A DNA stretch of 64,000 bases from UBA2450 sp045226015 (lineage in GTDB: Bacteria; Bacillota_I; Bacilli_A; RFN20; CAG-826): assembly GCA_045226015.1 (NCBI GenBank), contig JBGVBY010000004.1, positions 1 through 64,000 of the forward strand, read 5' to 3'. The position numbers and the translations under genes are program-made. The notes under the pieces are model-generated. The model did no database searches. It was not told where the DNA came from and saw only the letters and a program-made list of their open reading frames with translations. The first letter of the stretch is position 1. Every line of letters starts with the position of its first letter. Below are positions 25,346 to 32,736 of the stretch, piece by piece.

Positions 25346-26777
25346 TAACTAATTCTCCTAATAAAGAATAAGTATGACTTTCAGTAACTTTAACATTAAC
25401 GATCTTACCAATTAAAGATTCATCACCTTTGAAATGAACAAGTTTATTGCTTTCAGTGTAACCACTTAGCATTGATTTATCAGTCTTACTGACAGTATCC
25501 ACTAAAACCTTATATGTATTACCGATATATGATTTAGCGTCCTTTTCAATGTTAACCTCTAAATGCTTAACTAATTCTTTAAATCTTCTACTCTTATCAC
25601 TGTAAGGGACATTATCCACCATTTTAGCGGCAGGAGTGCCTCTTCTAGGAGAATATATAAAGGTAAATGCGCTCTCATATTTAACTTCATCTACAAGAGA
25701 TAAAGTGTCATTAAATTGTTCTTCGGTTTCATTAGGGAATCCAACAATAATATCAGTGCTTAAAGATAGGCCAGGAATTTTACTTCTCATCTCTTTAACT
25801 AATGATAAATAATGTTCGCGATTATAACGTCTACCCATGAGGCGTAAAACTTCATCACTACCTGATTGAACAGGAAGGTGAATACACTTCATGATATTAT
25901 CGTATTTTGCAATAATTTCTATCATTTTGCTGGAGAAATCCCAAGGATGTGAGGTTGTGAAGCGAATTCTAGGAATACCCATTTTTGCCGCTTCTTCAAG
26001 TACATCTGCAAAGTCATGTCCTTCATCTAAATCCTTGCCGTATGCATTAACATTTTGACCGAGGAAAGTGATCTCTTGATAATTCGCTTTTTTAAGTTCA
26101 CGAACCTCATCCATAATATCAGCAAATTTACGGCTTCTTTCTTTTCCTCGAGTATATGGAACAATGCAATACGTACAGAATTTATTACATCCATAAATAA
26201 TGTTCACAAACGCCTTGAATTCATTGTTTCTAGTGACTGGTAATTTCTCTACAACTTCGCCTTGCTTACTCTCGATAGAAATTAACCTATAATCGTTTGT
26301 AATTACTGTGTAAACCAAATCAAGTAATTGATCGATTTCATGAGTGCCAAAATAGAGATTAACTTCAGGGAATTTGTCCTGAAGAACTTGAAGAATTTCT
26401 GGTTGCTCCACCATACATCCACAAATTGCTAATACTAACTCTTTGTTTGATTTACGGTATTTCTTTAAATTACCTATTTCTCCATATACTTTATCTTCAG
26501 CGTTTTCTCTAACTGCACAAGTGTTGATGATAATGACACTGGCTTTGCTCGGATCGTCGGTTTTTGAATATCCAACGCTTTCAAGCATGCCTCTCATTGT
26601 CTCTTCGTCACGCACATTAGCCTGACAGCCATAAGTGTGGATATAGTAGAGTTTATTAGCTGCCAATGATTTAAGTTCTTCAAAATGTATTGTTTTAGTG
26701 TCAACGAAAACAGTATCGTGTTTTTCACGATTATGAGCAGCTATTAAATCAGGATAATTAACAATCTTTGTCTTCAT
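25338..26777 (-). CDS. miaB: tRNA-2-methylthio-N6-dimethylallyladenosine synthase
   Basis: Radical SAM methylthiotransferase acting on i6A37 of tRNA. 479 residues. The N-terminal domain holds the auxiliary [4Fe-4S] ligands in YIHTYGCQANVRDEE, NTCAVRENAE and CGCMVEQ. The radical SAM motif CNKFCTYC lies near 200, within FVNIIYGCNKFCTYCIVPY. A C-terminal TRAM domain (from about 410) completes the protein. It begins one base after the ymdB stop. With miaA two genes downstream, both steps of ms2i6A synthesis are encoded together. Confidence 0.96.
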   Translation of the reverse strand: MKTKIVNYPDLIAAHNREKHDTVFVDTKTIHFEELKSLAANKLYYIHTYGCQANVRDEETMRGMLESVGYSKTDDPSKASVIIINTCAVRENAEDKVYGEIGNLKKYRKSNKELVLAICGCMVEQPEILQVLQDKFPEVNLYFGTHEIDQLLDLVYTVITNDYRLISIESKQGEVVEKLPVTRNNEFKAFVNIIYGCNKFCTYCIVPYTRGKERSRKFADIMDEVRELKKANYQEITFLGQNVNAYGKDLDEGHDFADVLEEAAKMGIPRIRFTTSHPWDFSSKMIEIIAKYDNIMKCIHLPVQSGSDEVLRLMGRRYNREHYLSLVKEMRSKIPGLSLSTDIIVGFPNETEEQFNDTLSLVDEVKYESAFTFIYSPRRGTPAAKMVDNVPYSDKSRRFKELVKHLEVNIEKDAKSYIGNTYKVLVDTVSKTDKSMLSGYTESNKLVHFKGDESLIGKIVNVKVTESHTYSLLGELVNE

Positions 26778-26778
26778 C

Positions 26779-27561
26779 TTATTTCTCTACAAAATATATT
26801 GGGAATATATCTTTACACTTACCGTTAAGTTCATCAACATCAAGCACTACTGCACTTAATAAGCCCTTTCCTTCACTAGGAATATCAAACCTAACGTTAT
26901 TCCCATACATTAATTTATTAACAACAGTGTCTTTATCAAATCCTAATACACCATCAGCAAGTCCGGTCATACCGACATCACTAATAAATGCAGTGCCATT
27001 AGGCAAAATCTTATAGTCTCTAGTTTGTACGTGTGTATGGGTACCAAGAACAGCTGTTACTTTTCCGTCTAAAGCCTGCGCTAAACACATCTTTTCTCCA
27101 GTTGCTTCCGCATGGAAATCAACGATATGGATAGTCGTGTCTTCGTTATCCGCTAGATAATCAATTAAAGAATAATATGGATTATTTACTTCTTCGTTCA
27201 AAAACGCTGAACCAAGTAAGTTAGTAATTCTTATCGATACTCCATTAACTTCAAAGACCAAACTTCCTTCTCCAGGAAAGTCATGTGTAAGATTAAGAGG
27301 ACGAACGAGTCGATCAACTCGATCAATATATCCTCTTATATCTTTTTTAGATTCATAATGGTTACCTAAAGTAACAACATCAACACCACTTTCAATTAAT
27401 TCGAAATAGTGATGTCTAAGTAGTCCTTTACCATGACTTGTATTCTCCCCGTTAGCGATAACGAAATCAATCTCGTATTTATCGACTAAAGAAGGGAGAT
27501 GGTCTTTAACCATGCGTCTACCAATACGGCCGACAACATCTCCAATAAATAATATTTTCAA
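26779..27561 (-). CDS. ymdB: YmdB-type metallophosphoesterase
   Basis: 260 residues, the exact length of the TIGR00282 family. The metal-binding motifs are MKILFIGDVVGRIGRRMV at the start, ANGENTSHGKGL, TLGNHYESKK, and the C-terminal GTHTHVQTRDYKILPNGTAF. B. subtilis YmdB is a 2',3'-cyclic nucleotide phosphodiesterase that influences biofilm and motility decisions. It sits directly after rny as in B. subtilis, so a shared role in RNA turnover is plausible. Confidence 0.93.
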   Translation of the reverse strand: MKILFIGDVVGRIGRRMVKDHLPSLVDKYEIDFVIANGENTSHGKGLLRHHYFELIESGVDVVTLGNHYESKKDIRGYIDRVDRLVRPLNLTHDFPGEGSLVFEVNGVSIRITNLLGSAFLNEEVNNPYYSLIDYLADNEDTTIHIVDFHAEATGEKMCLAQALDGKVTAVLGTHTHVQTRDYKILPNGTAFISDVGMTGLADGVLGFDKDTVVNKLMYGNNVRFDIPSEGKGLLSAVVLDVDELNGKCKDIFPIYFVEK

Positions 27562-27586
27562 AATTTATCTTTCTAGAAGTAATTAA

Positions 27587-29149
27587 TTACTTCGCGGTTT
27601 CTACCGCACGATATTCTCTAATAACAGAGACTTTGATTTGACCAGGATAGGTCATCTCATTCTCAATGCGTTCTTTGATATCTTTAGCGAGTTTAAACGC
27701 TCCAATATCGTCAATCTTGTCTGGCATAACCATAACTCTGAGTTCTCTACCAGATTGCATCGCGTAGCTTTGATAAACTCCATCGTAAGATTTACAAATC
27801 TCTTCGAGTTTTTCAATTCTTTGAATGTAGTTTTCAAGCATTTCACTTCTCGCTCCAGGTCTAGCAGCGCTTAATGTATCCGCAGCTTGGACTAAGTTAG
27901 AGATAACGAATTTAGCAGGAACGTCTCCATGGTGAGATTCAATCGCATTAATAACAACTTCACCTTCACCATATTTTTTAGCAAGTCTAGAGCCAACTTC
28001 AACGTGGCTTCCATCAACTTCAAAGTCGCAACTCTTACCAATATCGTGTAAGAGACCTGCTCTTTTTGCTAAGTTTTGATCTAAACCAAGTTCAGCCGCC
28101 ATAGCGCCTGCGAGTTGAGCAACTTCAATAGAGTGTTCTAAGGCGTTTTGGCCATAAGAAGTACGGTATCTTAATCTACCAACATAGTCTAAGAGTTCAC
28201 GATTAATTCTTGGTAATCCAAGTTTAAAGGCAACATCTTGACCAGTCTTATGGATTGTTTCTTCAACTTCCTGTTTACATTTTTCAACGATTTCTTCAAT
28301 TCTTCCTGGTTGAATACGGCCATCTTTAATTAAGGCTTCTAAGGCCATAGTGGCGATTTCTCTTCTAATTGGGTTAAAGCAAGAAATGGTAATAACTTCA
28401 GGAGTATCATCAATAATCAAGTCAACACCTAAAAGTGTTTCAATGGTACGGATGTTTCTGCCTTCTCTACCAATGATTCTTCCTTTCATCTCATCTGTAG
28501 GAAGAGCAACAACTGAAACAGTCTTTTCAATTGTAGTTTCTTGAGCGTATTTGCTCATTGCTAAGCCCATAATTTCTTGAGCTTTTTGAGCAGCAGTTTC
28601 CTTAGCCTCGTCTTCTTTATTTTTCATATAGATGGCGATTTCTTTAGAAACTTTAGATTCCACTCTTTTAAATAATTCGTCTTTTGCGTCTTGAGTAGAC
28701 ATTTGAGCAACGTTTTCTAATTCAACAATAATGGAATCAATTTTCTCTTGAAGAACTTTTTCTTTCTTATCGACTTCTTTAAGACGTCTATTTAAGTTTT
28801 CATTCTTCTCGTCTAATGAGTTTTCTTTTTGAATTAACGCAGTGTCACGTCTATCAATACTTTGTTCTCTTTGTAAGAGCTTGTTTTCTTGAGCAGCAAT
28901 TTCAATTTTTCTTTCTTTGATTTCTTTATCTGCTTCAATCTTCATTTCATTAATGGTTTGTTTTCCGTCTAATTGAGCGTTCTTTAAAATGTGTTCCGCT
29001 TTGATTTCGGCTTCTCTAACAATTTTGCTTCCTTTGTTTTGATCTCTTTGTTTCTTAAAGAATGGCACAAAGAAAACTACAGCAGCGCCTAAAACAAAAC
29101 AGACAAACGCGATGATAACTGGCAAACCATATTGCATAAATGCATTCAT
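27587..29149 (-). CDS. rny: Ribonuclease Y
   Basis: Membrane-anchored endoribonuclease that starts mRNA decay. 520 residues. An N-terminal membrane helix (about 9-30) is followed by a long charged coiled coil (about 35-200) with repeated Glu/Lys heptads. A KH domain with EMKGRIIGREGRNIRTIE comes next, then the HD domain with LLHDIGKSCDFEVDGSHVEVG. Domain order and length are standard. AAAGGA lies before the ATG. It has a leader of about 160 bases with several hairpins, between the recA terminator and the start. Confidence 0.96.
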   Translation of the reverse strand: MNAFMQYGLPVIIAFVCFVLGAAVVFFVPFFKKQRDQNKGSKIVREAEIKAEHILKNAQLDGKQTINEMKIEADKEIKERKIEIAAQENKLLQREQSIDRRDTALIQKENSLDEKNENLNRRLKEVDKKEKVLQEKIDSIIVELENVAQMSTQDAKDELFKRVESKVSKEIAIYMKNKEDEAKETAAQKAQEIMGLAMSKYAQETTIEKTVSVVALPTDEMKGRIIGREGRNIRTIETLLGVDLIIDDTPEVITISCFNPIRREIATMALEALIKDGRIQPGRIEEIVEKCKQEVEETIHKTGQDVAFKLGLPRINRELLDYVGRLRYRTSYGQNALEHSIEVAQLAGAMAAELGLDQNLAKRAGLLHDIGKSCDFEVDGSHVEVGSRLAKKYGEGEVVINAIESHHGDVPAKFVISNLVQAADTLSAARPGARSEMLENYIQRIEKLEEICKSYDGVYQSYAMQSGRELRVMVMPDKIDDIGAFKLAKDIKERIENEMTYPGQIKVSVIREYRAVETAK

Positions 29150-29320
29150 ACAATTTGTCCTTTCTAAAATAAATACATAGTCAAAGACTATTTACCTAGA
29201 ATCCACCTAAAAATATTATTAAGTATGATCTTTTATAAATAACAGGTTTCCCTGATAAAACAGTTTCTCTTTGGAGAATCTATAGGTAAGTATCTCTACG
29301 AAAGATACACGAATATTATA
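29150..29320 (-). promoter_or_regulatory. Structured 5' leader of rny
   Basis: A TATAAT -10 box lies at 29320-29315 on the minus strand, with a weak -35. The leader after it contains four small hairpins: GTATCT/AGATAC (29308-29290), TTCTC/GAGAA (29278-29265), CAGG-GAAA-CCTG with a GNRA-type loop (29254-29243), and ATAGTC/GACTAT (29191-29177). I cannot match it to a known riboswitch. Autoregulation by RNase Y or a RicAFT-type complex is one possibility. Confidence 0.45.
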
Positions 29321-29354
29321 TTTAATATTGTTTTAAGATAAAAGAAGTTTTATA

Positions 29355-29380
29355 GAAAAGGATGATTCAATGAACCATCC
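29355..29380 (-). terminator. Terminator after recA
   Basis: GGATG-TTCA and TGAA-CATCC form a stem with one mismatch, followed by TTTTC on the minus strand, just after the recA stop at 29388. Confidence 0.7.
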
Positions 29381-29387
29381 TAATTCT

Positions 29388-30389
29388 TTATAACTTTTGA
29401 TCTTTAATTTCCTTGATCTTCTTAAGGAGTTCTTCCTTAACATCTTCATTAGCTTTAATGTATTCTTTAGCGCTATCGCGGCCTTGAGCAATCTTGCTTC
29501 CGTTATATTCGAACCAAGCGCCACTCTTTTTGATGATACCAAGTTCAACAGCACGATCAAGAATCTCGGCTTCCTTAGAAATACCTTGGCCATAAATAAT
29601 ATCAATCTCGCATTGTTTAAATGGTGGGCTAACTTTGTTTTTAACAACCTTAATTCTACAAGTGTTACCAGTAACATCGCTTCCTGATTTAATGGCTTCG
29701 GTTCTACGAATATCAAGTCTAATAGAAGCATAGAATTTAAGCGCTCTACCACCACTTGTGGTTTCTGGATTACCGTACATAACACCAACCTTTTCTCTTA
29801 ATTGGTTAATGAAGATAATCGCACATTCTTTTTTGTTAAGAATACCAGCAAGTTTTCTCATTGCTTTACTCATTAAGCGCGCTTGCATGCCAACAGAGTT
29901 ATCGCCCATTTCACCATCAAGTTCAGCTTGAGGTACTAAAGCAGCGACGCTATCAACAATAAGAAGATCAATCGCGCCACTACTAACAAGCATCTCTGAA
30001 ATCTCTAAAGCTTGTTCGCCGCTATCAGGTTGCGAAAGAATGAGTTCATCAATGTTAACTCCTAAATTCTTTGCGTAGATAGGATCAATCGCGTGCTCAG
30101 CGTCAATAAAAGCTGCACGTCCACCTTGTTTTTGACATTCTGCTATCGCGTGTAACGCAAGCGTAGTTTTACCACTACTCTCAGGGCCAAAAATTTCAAT
30201 AATTCTTCCTCTAGGATATCCACCCACTCCAAGAGCTTCGTCTAAGAGAAGGGAACCGGAAGGAATTACAGAAACGTCTACAGCAGGTCTATCTCCTAAG
30301 ACCATAACTGCACCTTTACCAAATGTTTTTTGGATTTCGTTTAGAACTGCGTCGAGTTCTTTTGAGTCAATTTGTTTTTTCTTTTCCAT
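29388..30389 (-). CDS. recA: Recombinase A
   Basis: Strand-exchange ATPase for homologous recombination. 333 residues. The Walker A motif is GPESSGKTTLALHA near 68, DLLIVDSVAALVPQAELDGEMGD is the Walker B and L1 region, and INQLREKVGVMYGNPETTSGG is L2. The C-terminal domain ends KELIKANEDVKEELLKK-like. GAGGAG lies 6 bases before the ATG, inside a block that is also found before the FtsX-type exporter and at 32354-32393. cinA precedes it, as in many Firmicutes where both belong to competence or repair regulons. Confidence 0.98.
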   Translation of the reverse strand: MEKKKQIDSKELDAVLNEIQKTFGKGAVMVLGDRPAVDVSVIPSGSLLLDEALGVGGYPRGRIIEIFGPESSGKTTLALHAIAECQKQGGRAAFIDAEHAIDPIYAKNLGVNIDELILSQPDSGEQALEISEMLVSSGAIDLLIVDSVAALVPQAELDGEMGDNSVGMQARLMSKAMRKLAGILNKKECAIIFINQLREKVGVMYGNPETTSGGRALKFYASIRLDIRRTEAIKSGSDVTGNTCRIKVVKNKVSPPFKQCEIDIIYGQGISKEAEILDRAVELGIIKKSGAWFEYNGSKIAQGRDSAKEYIKANEDVKEELLKKIKEIKDQKL

Positions 30390-30395
30390 AAAAGT

Positions 30396-30434
30396 CTCCT
30401 CACTATTTAAATAGGAAGAAAATGCGATTTTTTT
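30396..30434 (-). promoter_or_regulatory. Shared regulatory block, copy B (recA)
   Basis: On the minus strand it reads seven A, TCGC, then ATTTTCTTCC, TATTTAAATAG and TGAGGAG. Copy C at 32354-32393 is almost identical, with three or four differences in about 38 positions. The GAGGAG end is the recA ribosome binding site. No LexA-type box of the Bacillus form (CGAAC..GTTCG) is visible. Confidence 0.6.
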
Positions 30435-30903
30435 AATTATTTTCTTGTAATTTTTTTTCTAAAATTTCACAAGCAATATTAATTGCTTGATTTTGTATAC
30501 TTTTTCTATCCCCTTCAAGAAGATATGAAAATACTTGGCATTTATCATAGAAAGCAACGCCTATATAAACTTCTCCAACTTTCTTGTCTTCCATTGCAGT
30601 TGGACCAGCGTTTCCAGTAAAAGAAACACAATAATCTACATTAAGAAGAACTTTAGCACGGCTCGCCATTTCTCCTGCAACTTCTTGAGATACAACTCCA
30701 TATCTATCAATGATTGAATAAGGAATTCCTAATATGCGTGCCTTTTCTTCAGTCGCGTATGTAACTAATGAACCTTTAAAAAAATGAGAAGCACCGCTTA
30801 TAGAAGTAATGGCGCTAGCAAAACTACCACCAGTAAAAGATTCTACTGAACCAAGTGTTCTGCCTTTTTCTCTAAATAATCTATTAAGTTCTTCAACGGT
30901 CAT
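30433..30903 (-). CDS. cinA: CinA C-terminal domain protein (nicotinamide-nucleotide amidase type)
   Basis: 156 residues corresponding only to the C-terminal (PncC) domain of CinA. It includes TLGSVESFTGGSFASAITSISGASHFFKGSLVTYATEEK and VSFTGNAGP. This domain deamidates NMN to NaMN. The N-terminal pyrophosphatase (COG1058) domain of full CinA, about 250 residues, is absent, and upstream DNA belongs to pgsA, so this is a genuine single-domain form. It lies between pgsA and recA, as full cinA does in Bacilli. The stop lies within the A tract of the recA regulatory block. Confidence 0.9.
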   Translation of the reverse strand: MTVEELNRLFREKGRTLGSVESFTGGSFASAITSISGASHFFKGSLVTYATEEKARILGIPYSIIDRYGVVSQEVAGEMASRAKVLLNVDYCVSFTGNAGPTAMEDKKVGEVYIGVAFYDKCQVFSYLLEGDRKSIQNQAINIACEILEKKLQENN

Positions 30904-30904
30904 A

Positions 30905-31543
30905 TTATTTACTTTCTAAAAATGCTTTTCTATTTTGATAGACATAAATAACACCACTAATAAATGAAACTAATGTAGCGGCGTACACCAAGAATGATGT
31001 CACAGTTAAATATGGATATGGGTTATTTGGATACATATAGTGGAATGGGAAATCGTTAAGCAAAACACAAGCGATAGCAACCATTTGTAGGACAGTTTTT
31101 AACTTACCAAATATATTAGCGGCAATAACCACTCCCTTTTGAGCAGCAATAAATCTTAAAGCGTCAACAACTGTATCTCTAGCAACCATAATAATGACGC
31201 ACCAAATAGAAATATAGATAGTTTGTTCATGAGCGTATAAAGAGGCTTCTCTACATGCTAAGAAGATAAGCATTGTGCTCACCAAAAGTTTATCTGCAAC
31301 AGGATCTAAAAATTTCCCTAAATCAGTAACTTGATTGTTTTTTCTAGCAAGCTTTCCATCTAAATGATCGGTGTAGCTAGCAATCACGAAAAACACGAAA
31401 ATTACTAAAAATATCAAGTTTATGCGTGTATTTCCGAGAAGAGGAGTATTAAGTTCTGGATAAAACGAAAGAACAAATAGTGTGATAATCAACATCACAG
31501 TAGCAATGATTCTAGCGAATGTAATTTTTGTTGGAAGATTCAT
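30905..31543 (-). CDS. pgsA: CDP-diacylglycerol-glycerol-3-phosphate 3-phosphatidyltransferase
   Basis: Integral membrane enzyme making phosphatidylglycerol phosphate. 212 residues with about five or six membrane helices. The CDP-alcohol phosphotransferase motif is visible: SYTDHLDGKLARKNNQVTDLGKFLDPVADK fits DGxxAR...GxxxDxxxD, with His in place of the usual Phe or Val after the first Asp. GAGG lies before the ATG, only about 25 bases from the 3' end of rnpB. cinA starts 2 bases after the stop. Confidence 0.95.
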   Translation of the reverse strand: MNLPTKITFARIIATVMLIITLFVLSFYPELNTPLLGNTRINLIFLVIFVFFVIASYTDHLDGKLARKNNQVTDLGKFLDPVADKLLVSTMLIFLACREASLYAHEQTIYISIWCVIIMVARDTVVDALRFIAAQKGVVIAANIFGKLKTVLQMVAIACVLLNDFPFHYMYPNNPYPYLTVTSFLVYAATLVSFISGVIYVYQNRKAFLESK

Positions 31544-31568
31544 AATTTCCTCTTTTCTTTTAGTGAGT

Positions 31569-31909
31569 CCTCGATCCTATAAGCCATGTTTTGTCTAGGA
31601 TGATAATTTATCTAAGATTGCTCTTACTTGAATCGATTCAATTCTCTATCAAGTCTCCCCTACCAAATTTGGGTTTCTCACTTACGGGGTTTACCGCGTT
31701 CCACCTTATTCTTTCAAATAAGCTACGTCACTGTGGCACTTTCAGGAATTCTACCATGGATTGCTCTTTAGGTTAAATTCCGCCGTCACGTACTCCTACG
31801 TGCCTAGTGTTATTTTTTTCACTAGCGTAATCACTACAACCATCGCAGGCTGTATGAGCATGGACTTTCCTCTAACTAACTAGTAGTCAGCAATCATCCA
31901 GATCGAAGG
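31569..31909 (-). ncRNA. rnpB: RNase P RNA, type B
   Basis: Catalytic RNA of RNase P, which trims tRNA 5' ends. Conserved landmarks in order on the minus strand are GAGGAAAGTCCATGCTC, GAAAGTGCCACAGTGACG, GGTGGAACGCGGTAAACCC, GAGAAACCCAAATTTGGTAG and ACAAAACATGGCTTA near the 3' end. The last is the type B form found in Bacilli and Mollicutes. P1 pairs GATCGAGG at the 3' end with CTTCGATC at the 5' end, which sets the ends to within a few bases. It lies between gpsB and pgsA with almost no spacing. Confidence 0.96.
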
Positions 31910-31910
31910 T

Positions 31911-32267
31911 TTATTTAATTTCATCGGGATTCATATTTAATTTTTCATAAATTATCTTCTCCAACTTCCCGATGCGTAGAAGAAGTTCGTAGTTATCAAT
32001 ATGGATGTTTTTATGGTCTTTGGAAATATATTTCCATTTGTCCTTTTCGTTTTCTAATTCTGACCTAAGTTTAGCGTTCTCTTCTTTCAATGTTTTAACT
32101 TGTTCTAGTAAAGAGTTGTCAGAAATAGACAAACTTTTTTCAAACGCTTCATAGTCACGAATAATCTTATCTAAATATTCATCAACCTCTAATGGGTTAT
32201 ATCCATTTACAGAAGTTGAGAACTTTTTATTAAGTAATTCATCACTAGAGCAATTCAATTTATCCAT
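31911..32267 (-). CDS. gpsB: DivIVA-domain cell division protein, GpsB type
   Basis: 118 residues. The N-terminal DivIVA motif is FSTSVNGYNPLEVDEYLDKIIRDYEAFEK, followed by a coiled coil (about 45-75) and a helical C-terminal part. GpsB couples peptidoglycan synthesis to division. Adjacency to rnpB is the B. subtilis arrangement and supports GpsB over DivIVA itself. No ribosome binding site is seen. A TAATAT box ends 7 bases before the ATG, so the transcript may be leaderless. The stop codon lies next to the 5' end of rnpB. Confidence 0.88.
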   Translation of the reverse strand: MDKLNCSSDELLNKKFSTSVNGYNPLEVDEYLDKIIRDYEAFEKSLSISDNSLLEQVKTLKEENAKLRSELENEKDKWKYISKDHKNIHIDNYELLLRIGKLEKIIYEKLNMNPDEIK

Positions 32268-32353
32268 ATCATTAATATTATGAATGAAAAAAGTTTATTT
32301 TTCATTAAAAAAATAAAAAAGTTTATAGATATAAAAAAGTAAAATTTCTAACC

Positions 32354-32393
32354 AAAAAAATCGCGTTTTCTTCCTATTTAAATAATGAGGGGG
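32354..32393 (+). promoter_or_regulatory. Shared regulatory block, copy C
   Basis: Seven A, TCGCG, TTTTCTTCC, TATTTAAATAA and TGAGGGGG: the same order and spacing as the blocks before recA (30396-30434) and the FtsX-type exporter (22503-22542), but on the opposite strand. It is followed after 6 bases by a TTG that opens an 18-codon frame. Confidence 0.55.
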
Positions 32394-32399
32394 CAAATA

Positions 32400-32456
32400 T
32401 TGTTCCTTCTTCCAAAGGTCATGACTAGCAATCATGATTTGAGGAGTTTTCTTTGA
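32400..32456 (+). CDS. Possible leader peptide (18 residues, TTG start)
   Basis: TTG at 32400 lies 6 bases after GAGGGGG and opens MFLLPKVMTSNHDLRSFL, ending in TGA. The same block-to-start distance precedes recA (6) and the exporter (7), which is the reason for taking it seriously. The frame covers the 5' arm of the hairpin at 32405-32518, so ribosomes on it would melt the hairpin and expose the downstream ribosome binding site. Protein-level support is absent because it is so short. Confidence 0.3.
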   Translation: MFLLPKVMTSNHDLRSFL

Positions 32457-32518
32457 TAATTTCTTTTGTACTCAAGGCATGAATGCTAAGTCGTGTCTTT
32501 TGGAAAGTAGAGAGGAGG
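32405..32518 (+). ncRNA. Long imperfect hairpin leader hiding a ribosome binding site
   Basis: Bases 32410-32443 pair with 32471-32505 over about 30 base pairs with a few wobbles, mismatches and one bulge. The three best blocks are TTCCAAA/TTTGGAA-like, TAGCA/TGCTA and TCATG/CATGA, with a 27-base loop. At its foot CCTTCT (32405-32410) can pair with AGGAGG (32513-32518), the ribosome binding site of the tiny membrane peptide. The layout resembles leaders of type I toxins or translational attenuators. Confidence 0.6.
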
Positions 32519-32529
32519 TGATGTAGACA

Positions 32530-32601
32530 ATGGATTATCTAAGTCTAGTCTTAATCCTATTATGTATTTTCTTCTACATAATAAAAGATCACCGTAGATA
32601 G
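32530..32601 (+). CDS. Tiny hydrophobic membrane peptide, toxin-like
   Basis: 23 codons from ATG 32530 to TAG. It begins MDYLSLVLILL, continues as one membrane-spanning stretch (about residues 4-18) and ends in the charged tail IIKDHRR. It is preceded by AGGAGGTGAT (32513-32522), a complete match to the 3' end of 16S rRNA, ending 7 bases before the ATG. Size, hydrophobic core, basic tail, very strong but hideable ribosome binding site and long structured leader are the features of type I toxins such as TisB, Fst and TxpA. No family match can be shown and no antisense RNA is established. An ordinary small membrane protein is the alternative. Confidence 0.55.
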   Translation: MDYLSLVLILLCIFFYIIKDHRR

Positions 32602-32660
32602 GTGACCTTACCTACTAATAAAGTAAATTATCTGAGGATAGATTTCAATAGAAAGTTATT

Positions 32661-32690
32661 TTGACAATCAAAATTAAGTTAATACATATT
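32661..32690 (+). promoter_or_regulatory. Promoter of the exonuclease-recU operon
   Basis: TTGACA at 32661-32666 is a perfect -35. The -10 is less clear, TACATA or CATATT around 32683-32690, at 16-18 bases spacing. Confidence 0.55.
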
Positions 32691-32714
32691 ATATATTCTT
32701 GAAAAGAAATACCT

Positions 32715-32733
32715 ATGACTATAAACTAGTCAT
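32715..32733 (+). promoter_or_regulatory. Palindrome directly before the exonuclease start
   Basis: ATGACTA (32715-32721) and TAGTCAT (32727-32733) are a perfect 7-bp inverted repeat around TAAAC, ending 3 bases before the ATG. No ribosome binding site is present. It could be an operator or a translational hairpin. Confidence 0.4.
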
Positions 32734-32736
32734 GAT

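Noticed and set aside
29150..29250. T-box-like GGTGG in the rny leader
   Set aside because: The conserved T-box bulge and specifier stem are not present, and rny is not a target expected for T-box control.
32602..32660. Antisense promoter that would complete a type I toxin-antitoxin pair
   Set aside because: A GATAAT-like box exists on the minus strand, but its -35 is weak and no antisense terminator is evident; not enough to call.
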